64,000 bases of DNA from Leptodontidium sp. MPI-SDFR-AT-0119. Taxonomy: Eukaryota > Ascomycota > Leotiomycetes > Helotiales > Leptodontidiaceae. The notes beneath the pieces are model-generated. The model made no database searches. It was not told the DNA's origin and saw only the letters and a program-made list of their open reading frames with translations. How positions within the stretch are numbered: position 1 is the first letter of the stretch; each line of letters opens with the position of its first letter. Below are positions 53,361 through 63,026 of the stretch, piece after piece. The translations under genes and the position numbers were made by a program. The stretch covers positions 2,790,001 to 2,854,000 of the forward strand of contig JAHLEZ010000003.1 of the NCBI GenBank assembly GCA_020726505.1. Reading direction: 5' to 3'.

Positions 53361-54104
53361 ATGACCGACACTGCCCCTCTTGCTTCTCTGTCTTTGACGC
53401 ACGTACACTATGTAAGGAGTTACTTACCTATGCTAAACATCTGCTAATCTCTCTAGGATCCCAATGATCCCATATCCTACTTCTGCGCTTGGCTAGCCCT
53501 CGTTCCTCAAGGGCTCTGCGTTGTCTATGCAACCCTGATCTGGTCAACGCGGGAGGTGGAGATTCTTATGATGTTTGGTGGACAAATGGCCTGTGAAGCT
53601 TTGAACTTTGCACTGAAGAGGATACTGAAGGAGGAGAGACCGAAGCAGATGCATGGGAAGGGGTACGGAATGCCCTCCTCGCATGCCCAATTCGTGGCTT
53701 TCTTCTCTTTGAGCTTGACGCTCTTCCTCCTACGTCGACACGTTCCGAAGAAGCCTTCACCCTCGCATACACCGTTGACTATGGTTTCGAGAGTCTTGTT
53801 ATCTGGGTTGGCGTTGGCAAGTGCAGGATTGGTTGCTTGGAGTAGGATATACTTGAATTATCATACAGAGAAGCAGGTGATGGTTGGATGTCTTGCTGGA
53901 TTGGTCAGTGCTTTGTCCTGGTTTGGAATAACTACGGTAGTGAGGCAGAGTGGGTTATTGGCTTGGATACTTGAGCAATATCCTACGAGGTTATTCAGAA
54001 TGAGAGATCTAGTGGTTGAGGAGGATCTTTGTCAAGCTGGATGGGAGAAGTGGGAAGCAAAGAGAATATTGAAGAGAGATTCGAAGGGGAAGAAGATTAG
54101 ATGA
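53361..54104 (+). CDS. CAX4: Dolichyldiphosphatase (CAX4/CWH8, DOLPP1)
   Basis: Two exons, 53361-53411 and 53457-54104, joined THVHY|DPNDPISY over a 45-nt intron (GTAAGG..GCTAATCTCTCTAG); 232 aa. PAP2 superfamily motifs are all present: KRILKEERPKQ, YGMPSSHAQF (catalytic His), and SRIYLNYHTEKQVMVG. Four hydrophobic segments are visible. The HVHYDPNDPISYFCAWLALVP start is characteristic of dolichyldiphosphatase rather than general lipid phosphatases. It recycles dolichyl diphosphate to dolichyl phosphate on the lumenal ER side after oligosaccharide transfer, so it supports N-glycosylation. Confidence 0.93.
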
Positions 54105-54464
54105 GTTAGAAATGAATCTTGTACAAAGCTTTATTTGGAATGTGATTTCGTACTTTGGGCAAGTTGAAGGCCAATTCAACGAAAGAAGTTCAGAAGCTAA
54201 ACTAACACCGAGAAGCCTCTTTGAAGTATCGAAGTACAACTGATACAAGAGGAAAATAAGTTTTCCCAAAGGCAAAGCTCAAACATGCTCATGCCAGCTC
54301 TCGCAGAAATTGAAGTGACTGAATAATTCGATATCACGTGGTGGACTAGCACCGCCAAGGATTTGAACTCTCCAGATTGAAGCCATCGACAACGACGAAG
54401 CTCCATCCACCCACCAAATCCACCTCTACCCAATTTCCCAAAATCAAACCTTCAATCCGCAATC

Positions 54465-54866
54465 ATGGTCCAAATGTACACCATCGCCGGTCGCCAATTC
54501 GGCTCCCATGTGGTTCGTAGCCCCAAAGCCCCATTCCCAGCAACCCTCAACATCAAGGAGACCAGCATTGGAAGAGGGATTAAAAGCTAATGCCCATCGA
54601 ATACAGCTCGCTATGATCACCCTTGGTGTTCTCGGAGGAGGTGCTGCTTTGTCAATGGGAGGATCAACCGTCAAGAAGACCCAAGGACCACCAATCAATG
54701 CCTCAAGTCCTGACGAGGAGAGCTTCATCAAGTACGTCCGCGTCTCGACCCTCACCCATCTCGCTGGATTCAATTGGCAGAACCGTCCTAACCAGCATCT
54801 AGGGATTTCCTGAAGAACGCCGAGGGAGATGATAAGAAGGATACCAAGAAGGCAGCTGCTCACTAG
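54465..54866 (+). CDS. ATP19: ATP synthase subunit k (Atp19), mitochondrial
   Basis: Three exons, 54465-54512, 54607-54731 and 54803-54866; only 78 aa, too fragmented to show as one open frame. The spliced protein begins MVQMYTIAGRQFGSHVLAM. It has one membrane segment (LAMITLGVLGGGAALSM), then KKTQGPPINASSPDEE, SFIKDFLKNAEG and a Lys/Ala tail. This is the fungal F1Fo ATP synthase subunit k, a small inner-membrane protein associated with the dimer interface. Introns are 94 and 71 nt; the splice HV|LAM and IK|DFLK joins keep phase. Confidence 0.9.
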
Positions 54867-55289
54867 AGAGAGCATGTATGAATGGGAAGGTGGAGTTGGT
54901 CTGGTTGAAATGGCCATCCCGGTGTATATTTACGAATGAATAGAGAATGAATGTATCGGTTGACGGAATCGCTCGAAGTCTGCGAATTTGCTGTGCGCCG
55001 GATCAAGTTGGGAACATGGAGATGGGGCGCAGGCAAGAAGAATCCGGAATTTGATATTCTGGGCTCTCCGGATCTTCCCATACTCGTCTTGATGGGCTCA
55101 ATACTCCGGTACCTTGGATATTGGGTTAGGTTTGAATTTCCCCTGGAAATATTCTCAAAAAGAATCCAGCTGTTGGTAGGCAAAATCCAACAACTGTCAA
55201 TTGGATGTCGCTTTGTTGATATTGGACTTTCTCGAGCCTCACCACCGAGGAGCACAATCGTAAAGGTATCATTGAAAGCGCCGGCTATC
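54867..55289. other. Intergenic between convergent ATP19 and YOS9
   Basis: About 420 bp with the two 3' ends. No coding feature is supported. Confidence 0.5.
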
Positions 55290-56735
55290 TTACAGTTCAT
55301 CCTTGTAAAAGACCTCTTCGCTCCCTTCTTCCTCAGCCTCATCATCATCTCCATCCACTATTCCGAGAATCTCTCGAATCTGACCAGGAGCATCCACAAC
55401 CTCGATCTTCCATCCTTTCTCCTTGGCCATCTTCTGAACCTCTTTCTTCACAGTCTCTACCATCTCTGGATCCAGATCTAACTTGGCCAATTCTTTATCA
55501 GTGGCCATCTCAATCTTCCCACCCTCCTGCTTACTCTTGGCTCGAGCAATGATCTCGGTGACCTTCCCTGGAGTCCCTTGCCCAAAGTTCGCTGGGATTG
55601 GCATCCGCTGCCCTTCCTTATTGATCCATTTTCCTGCACCCAGAATGACACCCCCAACATTGATAGGTTTCTCTTTCTCAGGCGCTTCCAATTGACTTTC
55701 TATCTCCTTGAGCTCGAGGCGATCCTGGAGATCCTCTTCCGGAACGATGGCTCGGCAGACAATGGAATGTGCCTTGTTCTCCTTCGGAGGTTGAAATGCC
55801 ACATCGCTGCAAAGTCTCGGGGTGTATATAACCATCAAATACGAGCATGTCGTCACTTCCTTGATGTACCCTATCCTGTCGGTGACATGAGGATTGCAAT
55901 GAAACTGTACCTCCACTCGTCTTGGCTTCCCTGTGAGATCGCATGTCGTGCCACCTTCCATTTTCTGGACCAGGTATCTCGTATCGCCTTTGATTTGAAG
56001 CTCCGTCTTGGGAGGCTCCTCTGAAGCCTTCTTCTTGGGCACCTCAATTTGATTCTCCCATTCATCTTCCTTGCTAGGTTTCCCCTTCACCTTTGCTCTT
56101 CCTAGCACGAATTGTTTCGTCGTTGGATCCGGTTGAGGCGGAAGTAATGGCTTTCCGGGCTGCGGAGGCAGTTGGTGGAACTGAGTAATTTCATTGTTGT
56201 AGCAGAAGGCGTATGACCACCACCCAGAGACAAAGTATAGACATCCTCCATCAAGTTCCTGAAGTAACTCCCAGCCTTTGTTTGTGGCGCGTGCCAGCTC
56301 TTTCTGCTCCGCCGCTCTTGCTTCCGCCTCGGATGTTTCATTCTTCGCAGGAATATCTACTATTGGGATTGTGCAGAGATGTTGTTCGCCATGGAGGTAC
56401 ATGAATTCGTAAGTCTCGTGCTGGGGATCGAAGGCATGGTCAATGGGAGGTTGGGGAGAGTCATCCATTCTTGATTCTATACTCTTGGTATCGGAGCTTC
56501 GAGGGGGTTCGTGGGTAGCTGCGGAAGCTTGTTCGACTATCAAGCCTGCCTCGACGTCTGAAATGAAGGAATCCGAGAAGATGACCTCATACTGGGAGCT
56601 GTTAGCTATGTAGAAATGGAGGTTGGAGGGTCGTACTTGTGGGAATGCCAGTAAGTCATCGTGGACACTGAACACGGTTTGACTTGCTAGAACTATTGGA
56701 ACCGATGCCAACAAAACTGCAATGATTTGCTGCAT
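55290..56735 (-). CDS. YOS9: OS-9 homologue Yos9, ER lectin with KDEL
   Basis: Exons 56637-56735 and 55290-56591; 466 aa. The 45-nt intron (56592-56636, GTACGA..AGCTAACAGCTCCCAG) is in phase 0 and lacks stops, so the frame also reads through; removal gives FSVHDDLLAFPQ|YEVIFSDSFI as in relatives. A signal peptide (MQQIIAVLLASVPIVLAS) is followed by the MRH lectin domain. That includes GGCLYFVSGWWSYAFCYNNE, TTCDLTGKPRRVEVQFHCNP and EVTTCSYLMVIYTPRLC, with paired Trp and disulfide Cys. The acidic tail ends YKDEL, an ER retrieval signal. Yos9 reads trimmed mannose on misfolded glycoproteins for the Hrd1 ERAD ligase. Confidence 0.93.
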   Translation of the reverse strand: MQQIIAVLLASVPIVLASQTVFSVHDDLLAFPQVRPSNLHFYIANSSQYEVIFSDSFISDVEAGLIVEQASAATHEPPRSSDTKSIESRMDDSPQPPIDHAFDPQHETYEFMYLHGEQHLCTIPIVDIPAKNETSEAEARAAEQKELARATNKGWELLQELDGGCLYFVSGWWSYAFCYNNEITQFHQLPPQPGKPLLPPQPDPTTKQFVLGRAKVKGKPSKEDEWENQIEVPKKKASEEPPKTELQIKGDTRYLVQKMEGGTTCDLTGKPRRVEVQFHCNPHVTDRIGYIKEVTTCSYLMVIYTPRLCSDVAFQPPKENKAHSIVCRAIVPEEDLQDRLELKEIESQLEAPEKEKPINVGGVILGAGKWINKEGQRMPIPANFGQGTPGKVTEIIARAKSKQEGGKIEMATDKELAKLDLDPEMVETVKKEVQKMAKEKGWKIEVVDAPGQIREILGIVDGDDDEAEEEGSEEVFYKDEL

Positions 56736-58358
56736 TGTGCCATATGGAGCGTGGAGGGAGAGTGGAATGGCGTTGTCGTCGCTGGGATGGGAGAGGTGGA
56801 GGTGGCATCTTGGTCTTGTTATCGATTGCGGCCGCGTGAAGCGAGACACTAAAGAAGCCAGACTGCCATGTACCTAGGTACCTAGCCTACTGTAGGTACC
56901 ACCTGCTTGACAGCAGGAACTGGATGGGGATTGAATGAGAGAAGTAACTCTGTTTTACCTCTGATTCTCTTTCCCTTGAAGTTCCAAGTATTACTGGTTC
57001 AAGAAGATGCCTTGATGGTCTTCAGCTCTTCCCAATACGCCCCTAGGGAAGACATCAAGTCTGTGGATCTTGAGTTCAATTCTTCTCACTCAATGTACCT
57101 CAATTTCCTGACAACAACTCTTTTACTTTCCTTGCTAGAGAATAATGTTATCCTTATCCCGCAGAATTGCATTGAGTTCGCTGATAATAATCTAAGAAAT
57201 TCGGTGACTTTCTCTTTATTTTAAATCTTGCAATTCTCCAAGCTCCTTTTCATAAATCAGCTTCAACTATTCTCACACACAATAAGCCAATAGACCCGTA
57301 TTTCTTGAGGCTGTTCAACCTCTCACAATCTAACCCATCTTCCCGCAGCCTCAGAGTTTTTGTTGCACGTCGCAGTGTTGATAATTTGTTGGTCATCGCC
57401 CCTTTCGGGTAGCGAGTCCGGATCAATGCAACCTTTAGGTTTGATGGCGACGAAGATTCGTCTGAAAGATGAACTATTGGCTGGAATAAGCTTATCAGGC
57501 GCAGATATATGTTTTCATTTATGAAAAGCCAGTGAATGCTCCGAGTGGTTAGGGCCGAATGTGAAGCTGGTGGTGCTTTAATGAAGTCTAAGTGTTATGG
57601 AGACTTGAAGTCATAGCTTTCTTATCCAGGAATTTTCTTTATCGAATTGCTGAATTTAGACCTAAAAGTATGCAACAGCTAGACTAAAGACAATGTGCCG
57701 TCCGGGATACCTAATGTGGTTATCCATCTCCATGCGCAAGTGAGCGGCGCTTGTACGTGAATTTGCGGAGAGCTCCTCCAAAACATCAGACCTGGCGTCA
57801 TGGTAGACTGTCAGATGAGGCCAGAAATGAACAGTTTCCACATCATTCTCGTACCCCGTTGATTCGAATAATCAAAGCACCGAGTGGCGTTCAAGACATA
57901 GAAAAAAATTAAAATGAATTCCCCAATTCTTAAAGAGGACTTGTACCTTTGGGCGCTTCTACCCCGCCAAAACAGCACCCCGCATCAAGCCATCGATGCA
58001 TGTCTCCATTTGCTTTCTAACCAAGCAAAAGTCCAGAATACAGAGTTTGATGCAACAGAAGCATATTCGGCACACTTGCCTTGAAAATAATACAAATGTA
58101 GATCTAGAAGACTAGAACACGTCAGGCCGTCGGTGGCAGATATACCGCTTCCAATTACCCCTCGTTCATTTTGCTTCAAAAGAGGAATCCGAGCTGCGGG
58201 CTCAATACTACTCTGACATCTAGTGTGACTACCTTATATGTAGTTGATATATGTCTGGTCTCCGTCACCTTGTTTTCGCTCCTTCCCAATTCAAAAGTTG
58301 TGAGTGAGACCCGTTTCTCCCTAACTTCCTCCCGATTTCATCACTCAACAACACCAAG
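56736..58358. other. Intergenic between divergent YOS9 and SDR genes
   Basis: About 1.6 kb between divergent starts, with both promoters. A TACCTAGGTACCTAG repeat lies at about 56870-56885. No coding frame is supported. Confidence 0.5.
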
Positions 58359-59432
58359 ATGAACTCTCTCCGAATCGTCCCTCGTGCAGCCTCTCGAACA
58401 CTACGATCCCGAAATCTAATAACAAGAGCCTCTCTCTCCACCTCTCCTCATCTCAATAATGCTTCTTCAACCCGCGGTCCCCCTGAAGCTCCAGTCGCAG
58501 AAGCAGCCGCTCTCCGAAAAGGGAACTCGCCAGCCTACCTAGGAACAACCAAGCGCCTACCAGAATTTAATCTTGTGGACAAAGTCGTGCTTGTATCCGG
58601 AGCTGCGAGGGGTCTGGGATTGGTGCAAGCAGAGGCTTTACTCGAAGCTGGTGCTACTGGTATGCCAGTCCTCGTCTGTTTTGAACATACACTGATTTAT
58701 CTCCAGTTTACGCTCTAGACCGACTTGAAACGCCGTCAAAGGACTTCTCACGAATCCAAAACCGAGCAGAGAATGAACTCGGAACTTCTCTCTCTTACCA
58801 CCGGATTGACGTCCGAGATGTCGAGCAAATGAACTCCATCGTCGAAGAAATAGCCAGCAAACATCAACGACTTGACGGTTTGATCGCAGCAGCTGGAATC
58901 CAACAGGAAACACCCGCGCTGGATTATTCCTCGAAAGATAGTGATTTGATGATGAGCATCAATGTCACAGGCTGTTTCATGACTGCTCAGGCGGCCGCGA
59001 GACAGATGATCAAGTATGGCAATGGAGGAAGTATTGTCATGATTGCAAGCATGAGCGGGACGATTGCGAATCGAGTACTTTTCTCATCCTCCTCATCTCA
59101 ACTCGACTGATAGCAAACAGGGACTCATCTGTCCAGCTTACAATGCAAGTAAAGCAGCTGTCATTCAACTCGCACGGAATCTAGCTTCAGAATGGGGCGA
59201 ATACGGCATCAGAGTTAACACGATATCTCCTGGATATATCGTGACTGCAATGGTGGAAGCTCTGTTCGAGAAATACCCGGAGAGGAGAGAGACGTGGCCG
59301 ACGCAAAATATGTTGGGAAGATTGAGTGCGCCTGAGGAGTACAGAGGAGCAGCTGCTTTCTTGATTAGTGATGCGAGTAGTTTTATGACTGGGAGTGATT
59401 TGAGGATGGATGGTGGGCATGCTGCTTGGTAG
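58359..59432 (+). CDS. Short-chain dehydrogenase/reductase
   Basis: Three exons, 58359-58659, 58707-59074 and 59121-59432; 326 aa. The first 45 residues are basic and Ser/Arg-rich (MNSLRIVPRAASRTLRSRNL), a good mitochondrial presequence. The Rossmann motif is VVLVSGAARGLG, with Ser where most SDRs have Thr. Other motifs are DVRDVEQM, DGLIAAAGIQ (NAG variant), the catalytic Ser in MIASMSG, YNASK with Tyr and Lys, and the SPGYIVTAM loop. The C-terminus (MTGSDLRMDGGHAAW) is typical of classical SDRs. It is closest in my reading to fungal arabinitol/sorbose/xylulose-type polyol dehydrogenases. The substrate is not certain. Confidence 0.88.
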
Positions 59433-60370
59433 GGGGAGAACAGGAAGAAGGGGGAACTGGAAGGATTGACTGAGGCAATGAGGAAATGCTGGGTGACCCA
59501 ATAAATTTTGGTCTGGGCTAGGGATTCTGGGTGGTATACAACTTAATGAACATATCCTCAAGGCTCATTGTGCTCAAATACGTACGGAACTTCTCCTCTG
59601 CACTTTGAAAGGTCGTCAAAGCTGGAGAGCCGTGCACCCTGGTTTCCTCCAGAGTAGCAAGAGAACTTTGAACTCTCATTCCCCGTTAATTGTGGCAACT
59701 AGGTAACGAATTCTGAATTTAGTGATGAAAGGGAAGACCCCTAAGGCTTGAAGACTTAGATCGTAGGACTCGATCGATTGAGGGTTGAGTGAGAATGATG
59801 TTCCTCGGTTGGGGGCTGTTTACCCTTGGCCTCCTCCATTCAATCTTGACCCCCACGCGATATCCACCCCGATTGAAGGATCACCTCCTTGGCTCTGAAA
59901 CGCCTCAATGCACCAAATTCACCATGGGATTCGCAAATAGTAACAGCAATCTTGCACCGGAATTTTAGAATACCATCGCATGCCTGCTTATGGGACTTCA
60001 GAGGCAGACCAAGTCAAAGTCCGAGGCGGAGATATCTTCACGGACATATGCATTTCGGCCATTACAAAGATATTTGAGTGCTCATTGCCCATTCATTTGA
60101 TTGCTCATTTGTCTTTTCTCTACTCATCTAAAGGTATTCATCCCCAGTCCCTATCCATTCATTTATTTTCAAGACGACGAGACGATTGCTCACTCGTTGT
60201 ATTTCCTTTCGTTTTCCATGCATACCTATTCCTGTCTAAACTCCATTGCCAAAGCCATCAAGATTTCCACCCAAAAGCCGAGCCCAAACGCCATGCCCAT
60301 CACAACAGCAATAAAATGTCCCATAAATACAAGCGCTGTTGAGATCACTCAAAGATAATCGATACCATCT
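59433..60370. other. Intergenic between convergent genes
   Basis: About 940 bp holding two 3' ends. Open frames here have no protein character. Confidence 0.5.
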
Positions 60371-62191
60371 CTACCACGTCTCGGCAATGTATTGTCCGGC
60401 CTCGCCCTTTAATTTCCAAAACTTCACGGCTTCTTCCCGACTCAAGTTACCCTTGCACATCACCGCGTCGATCAATGCAGCTTCAACTCCTTCTCCCATT
60501 CCCTTGCTGCTACCACAGACGAAGACACGGCCGTCAAGAGCGTTGATGATGAACCAGACCAGATCGGCTTGCGCTCGAACCTCGTCCTGGACATATTTGC
60601 CTTTGCCAGTATGCTTGCGAGATTGAACGACCTTCTTGACTTCAGATTCGTGAACGCCCCATTCACCTGAATACAACTCATCGAGGAGAGAATCACGGAC
60701 GCCTTGGAGAACCCAGACTTTGTTTGCACAGTTTGCATTCTTGAGTCGGCGTTGAACGAATCCTCGGAATGGGGCAACACCAACACCAGCACCGATCAAG
60801 AGCATGGGACCATCGGAGACAAACTCCTTAGCGAGAGGATTGGCCATGAGACCCTTGAACATGGGAACTCTCAAGTCGATCTTCTCTCCCCTCTTCTCGG
60901 CTTCGATGAATTTCTGGGCTTGACGCTCGAAGAATCCTGATCCAACACCTGTACGTGGTCCACCTGTCCAATTGGGCGTCTCGTGAACGGTCACTGCAAT
61001 CTCAATGAGACGACGACATCCGGCCGTGTAGACACAGTTCTCATGCGGATCGTTGGACATGCTGTAGAACCGAGGCATGAGTTGTTGGAGTTGGGAGAGG
61101 AGGTGATCGAGGGGGGGTTTGGATGATGGGAAGGCGTGGAGTAGTTGATTCATGGTGATGTGTGGGCCAGTTCGAAAGTCACAGAATACACCTTGTCCTT
61201 CGGCTGAGCAGAGGTAGAGGAGGATCTTCTTCTCGTCGGGGTTTGTGGCATATTCAGCGAGGAGACGGAGGAGAGGTTTGGTTGGCGGGTAGGATTGGAT
61301 ATCGCTACACCAAGTCAAGAGTGCTCGTCGAGTTGTGGTCAACTCTCTAGCCTTCTCATCACCCCAAACCGTTGGCCATCTTCCACCGTCCGTCTTCAAG
61401 AGGATATCCCGGTCTCTAAGGTATCTGGGGACGAGGAGGAGATCAAGGAGCTCATCAACAACACCAGCTTCATTCGGAGCGACCATACCAACAGCACCTC
61501 CAACCTTGAAGTCTACTCCTGACTCCTCTGGGTAGTCTGTAACATCCAGGTCGAAATGATAGGTTCTCTTCTCGGCACCAGGCTTGGTGAGCTCACGAGT
61601 ATTGTAGATACGCGCCGAGTAGACATCGTAAGGAGGATGCGGTTGGACAAATCGAGGTGGGTGAATAGTGGTATCAAGTTCGGTGGTCTCCGTTGTAGGG
61701 TGGGGGGTAAAGTCGATAGTATCCTTAGCCTCCTCTCCAGTCGAGATCTTCAATTCCGCGACAGGTGGCAGAGCAACGCCCTGCTTGATTGAAGAGATGT
61801 GAACAGTCTGAGCTGGTACTTCCGGGAGGTTGGACAGTGTAGTAGGGATCGGACCGATCTTCAATTGAAGAGCACGAAAGGCGTCATTGTCGGGGAGGGG
61901 AACACGCTCGAAAGTCAGACCATCACTCTTCAGAATGGCCATGCAACATCCTCCTCCGCAACACTTCTCAACCAATCTTGTGCCCGGCTCTCCAATGAGT
62001 CTCTGTATGTCTGCGGCATTCTGCGAGATGAGTTTCGTGGATGCCCGGCGTCGGCGAGGAGGTTCTTCGATTTCGTCGGCTGAGGAGGAGGAAGAGTAGG
62101 AGAGCCCAGGAACCGAGGTTCCTGATGTTTGTGGTTCTTCGGGAATGCAGTGGGAGGTGGTCATTGTGCGGATTGCTGCAGGTCGAGACAT
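60371..62191 (-). CDS. CPR-like FAD/NADPH flavoprotein without FMN domain
   Basis: A 606-aa intronless protein, ATG 62191. Residues 1-95 are Ser/Arg-rich and hold EKCCGGGCCMAIL, a compact four-Cys motif. From about 200 the FAD-binding module of the cytochrome P450 reductase family appears: VYSARIYNTRELT, TYHFDLDVTDYPEESGVDFK, MPRFYSMSNDP (FAD) and GVGSGFFERQAQ. The NADPH half reads LLIGAGVGVAPFRGFVQRRL, RVFVCGSSKGMGEGVEAALI, and ends YIAETW, with the aromatic residue stacking on FAD. There is no N-terminal flavodoxin domain, so electrons would need another carrier; the Cys motif is a candidate metal or redox site. Substrate and partner are unknown. Confidence 0.82.
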   Translation of the reverse strand: MSRPAAIRTMTTSHCIPEEPQTSGTSVPGLSYSSSSSADEIEEPPRRRRASTKLISQNAADIQRLIGEPGTRLVEKCCGGGCCMAILKSDGLTFERVPLPDNDAFRALQLKIGPIPTTLSNLPEVPAQTVHISSIKQGVALPPVAELKISTGEEAKDTIDFTPHPTTETTELDTTIHPPRFVQPHPPYDVYSARIYNTRELTKPGAEKRTYHFDLDVTDYPEESGVDFKVGGAVGMVAPNEAGVVDELLDLLLVPRYLRDRDILLKTDGGRWPTVWGDEKARELTTTRRALLTWCSDIQSYPPTKPLLRLLAEYATNPDEKKILLYLCSAEGQGVFCDFRTGPHITMNQLLHAFPSSKPPLDHLLSQLQQLMPRFYSMSNDPHENCVYTAGCRRLIEIAVTVHETPNWTGGPRTGVGSGFFERQAQKFIEAEKRGEKIDLRVPMFKGLMANPLAKEFVSDGPMLLIGAGVGVAPFRGFVQRRLKNANCANKVWVLQGVRDSLLDELYSGEWGVHESEVKKVVQSRKHTGKGKYVQDEVRAQADLVWFIINALDGRVFVCGSSKGMGEGVEAALIDAVMCKGNLSREEAVKFWKLKGEAGQYIAETW

Positions 62192-63026
62192 GGTGATGGA
62201 AGGGAGGATATTTCTTCGATGTACAAAGTCGACGGTGAGTAGGTAAAGTTGAGGAACAGAGTCCGCGGAAGAAAGGAAGTGAGTTGATGTTATCGCATTG
62301 AATTGAACGCATGTGACGGTGGGCAGACTTTCTTTGCTGTGATTTTTGGTAATCGCTGGGTCAGCTAGTGAAAGCTGTCACAGGATGGAATCGTAGCTGA
62401 CAGATTCTGGTGGATTGAATTCCAATTTGTGTTGTGTTGAGGAACAAGAAAAGTAAAAGTAATTGATGACAAGTCGATTTATCACACACATCCGATCCCA
62501 GTTCCTTCCCCAGTGCCGGCGGATTTGCCCGCTTTGACGACCTGGACATGGATCAAAAGGGCGATACCGGGCCGAGGAGTTAATCCGACCAGCTGGGTGG
62601 CTGTTAGCTAGAATTGCCAGGTGTGGGAATAGAACGTTCTTCTTTGGGACGGAGAGCCGAGGTTTGATAGGGATGCGACCAGGGCGAGACTTCGTTTCAA
62701 GAGAGTGTTTACGCGTCAAAGCTAAAGATAGGTTTGGAGAGAGAAAATAACATTGGAATATTGTTTACGCAGTTGATTCATCATCTGGGCTGAGGAATGG
62801 CTGGAGAATCAAGAAAAGCCACAAATTGCGTGTGACCTTGCCGGCTAAGTTATTATCAGTCGGTTGGCAAAAGTCTGTCTCAAGATTCAGCGGCATTTGT
62901 ACTCTCCCATTCATGGATCGTTGGAGGCCACGCATCTGGAACTCTAGACTACATTTTGGGGAATTCAGATGGGAGTCGGTATCAGAGGCTTGAACATTAC
63001 TGGATGTGTACATTGGTTGTCAAATC
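62192..63026. other. Intergenic, flavoprotein promoter
   Basis: About 835 bp upstream of the flavoprotein start and beyond the end of the next minus-strand gene. No coding feature is supported. Confidence 0.5.
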
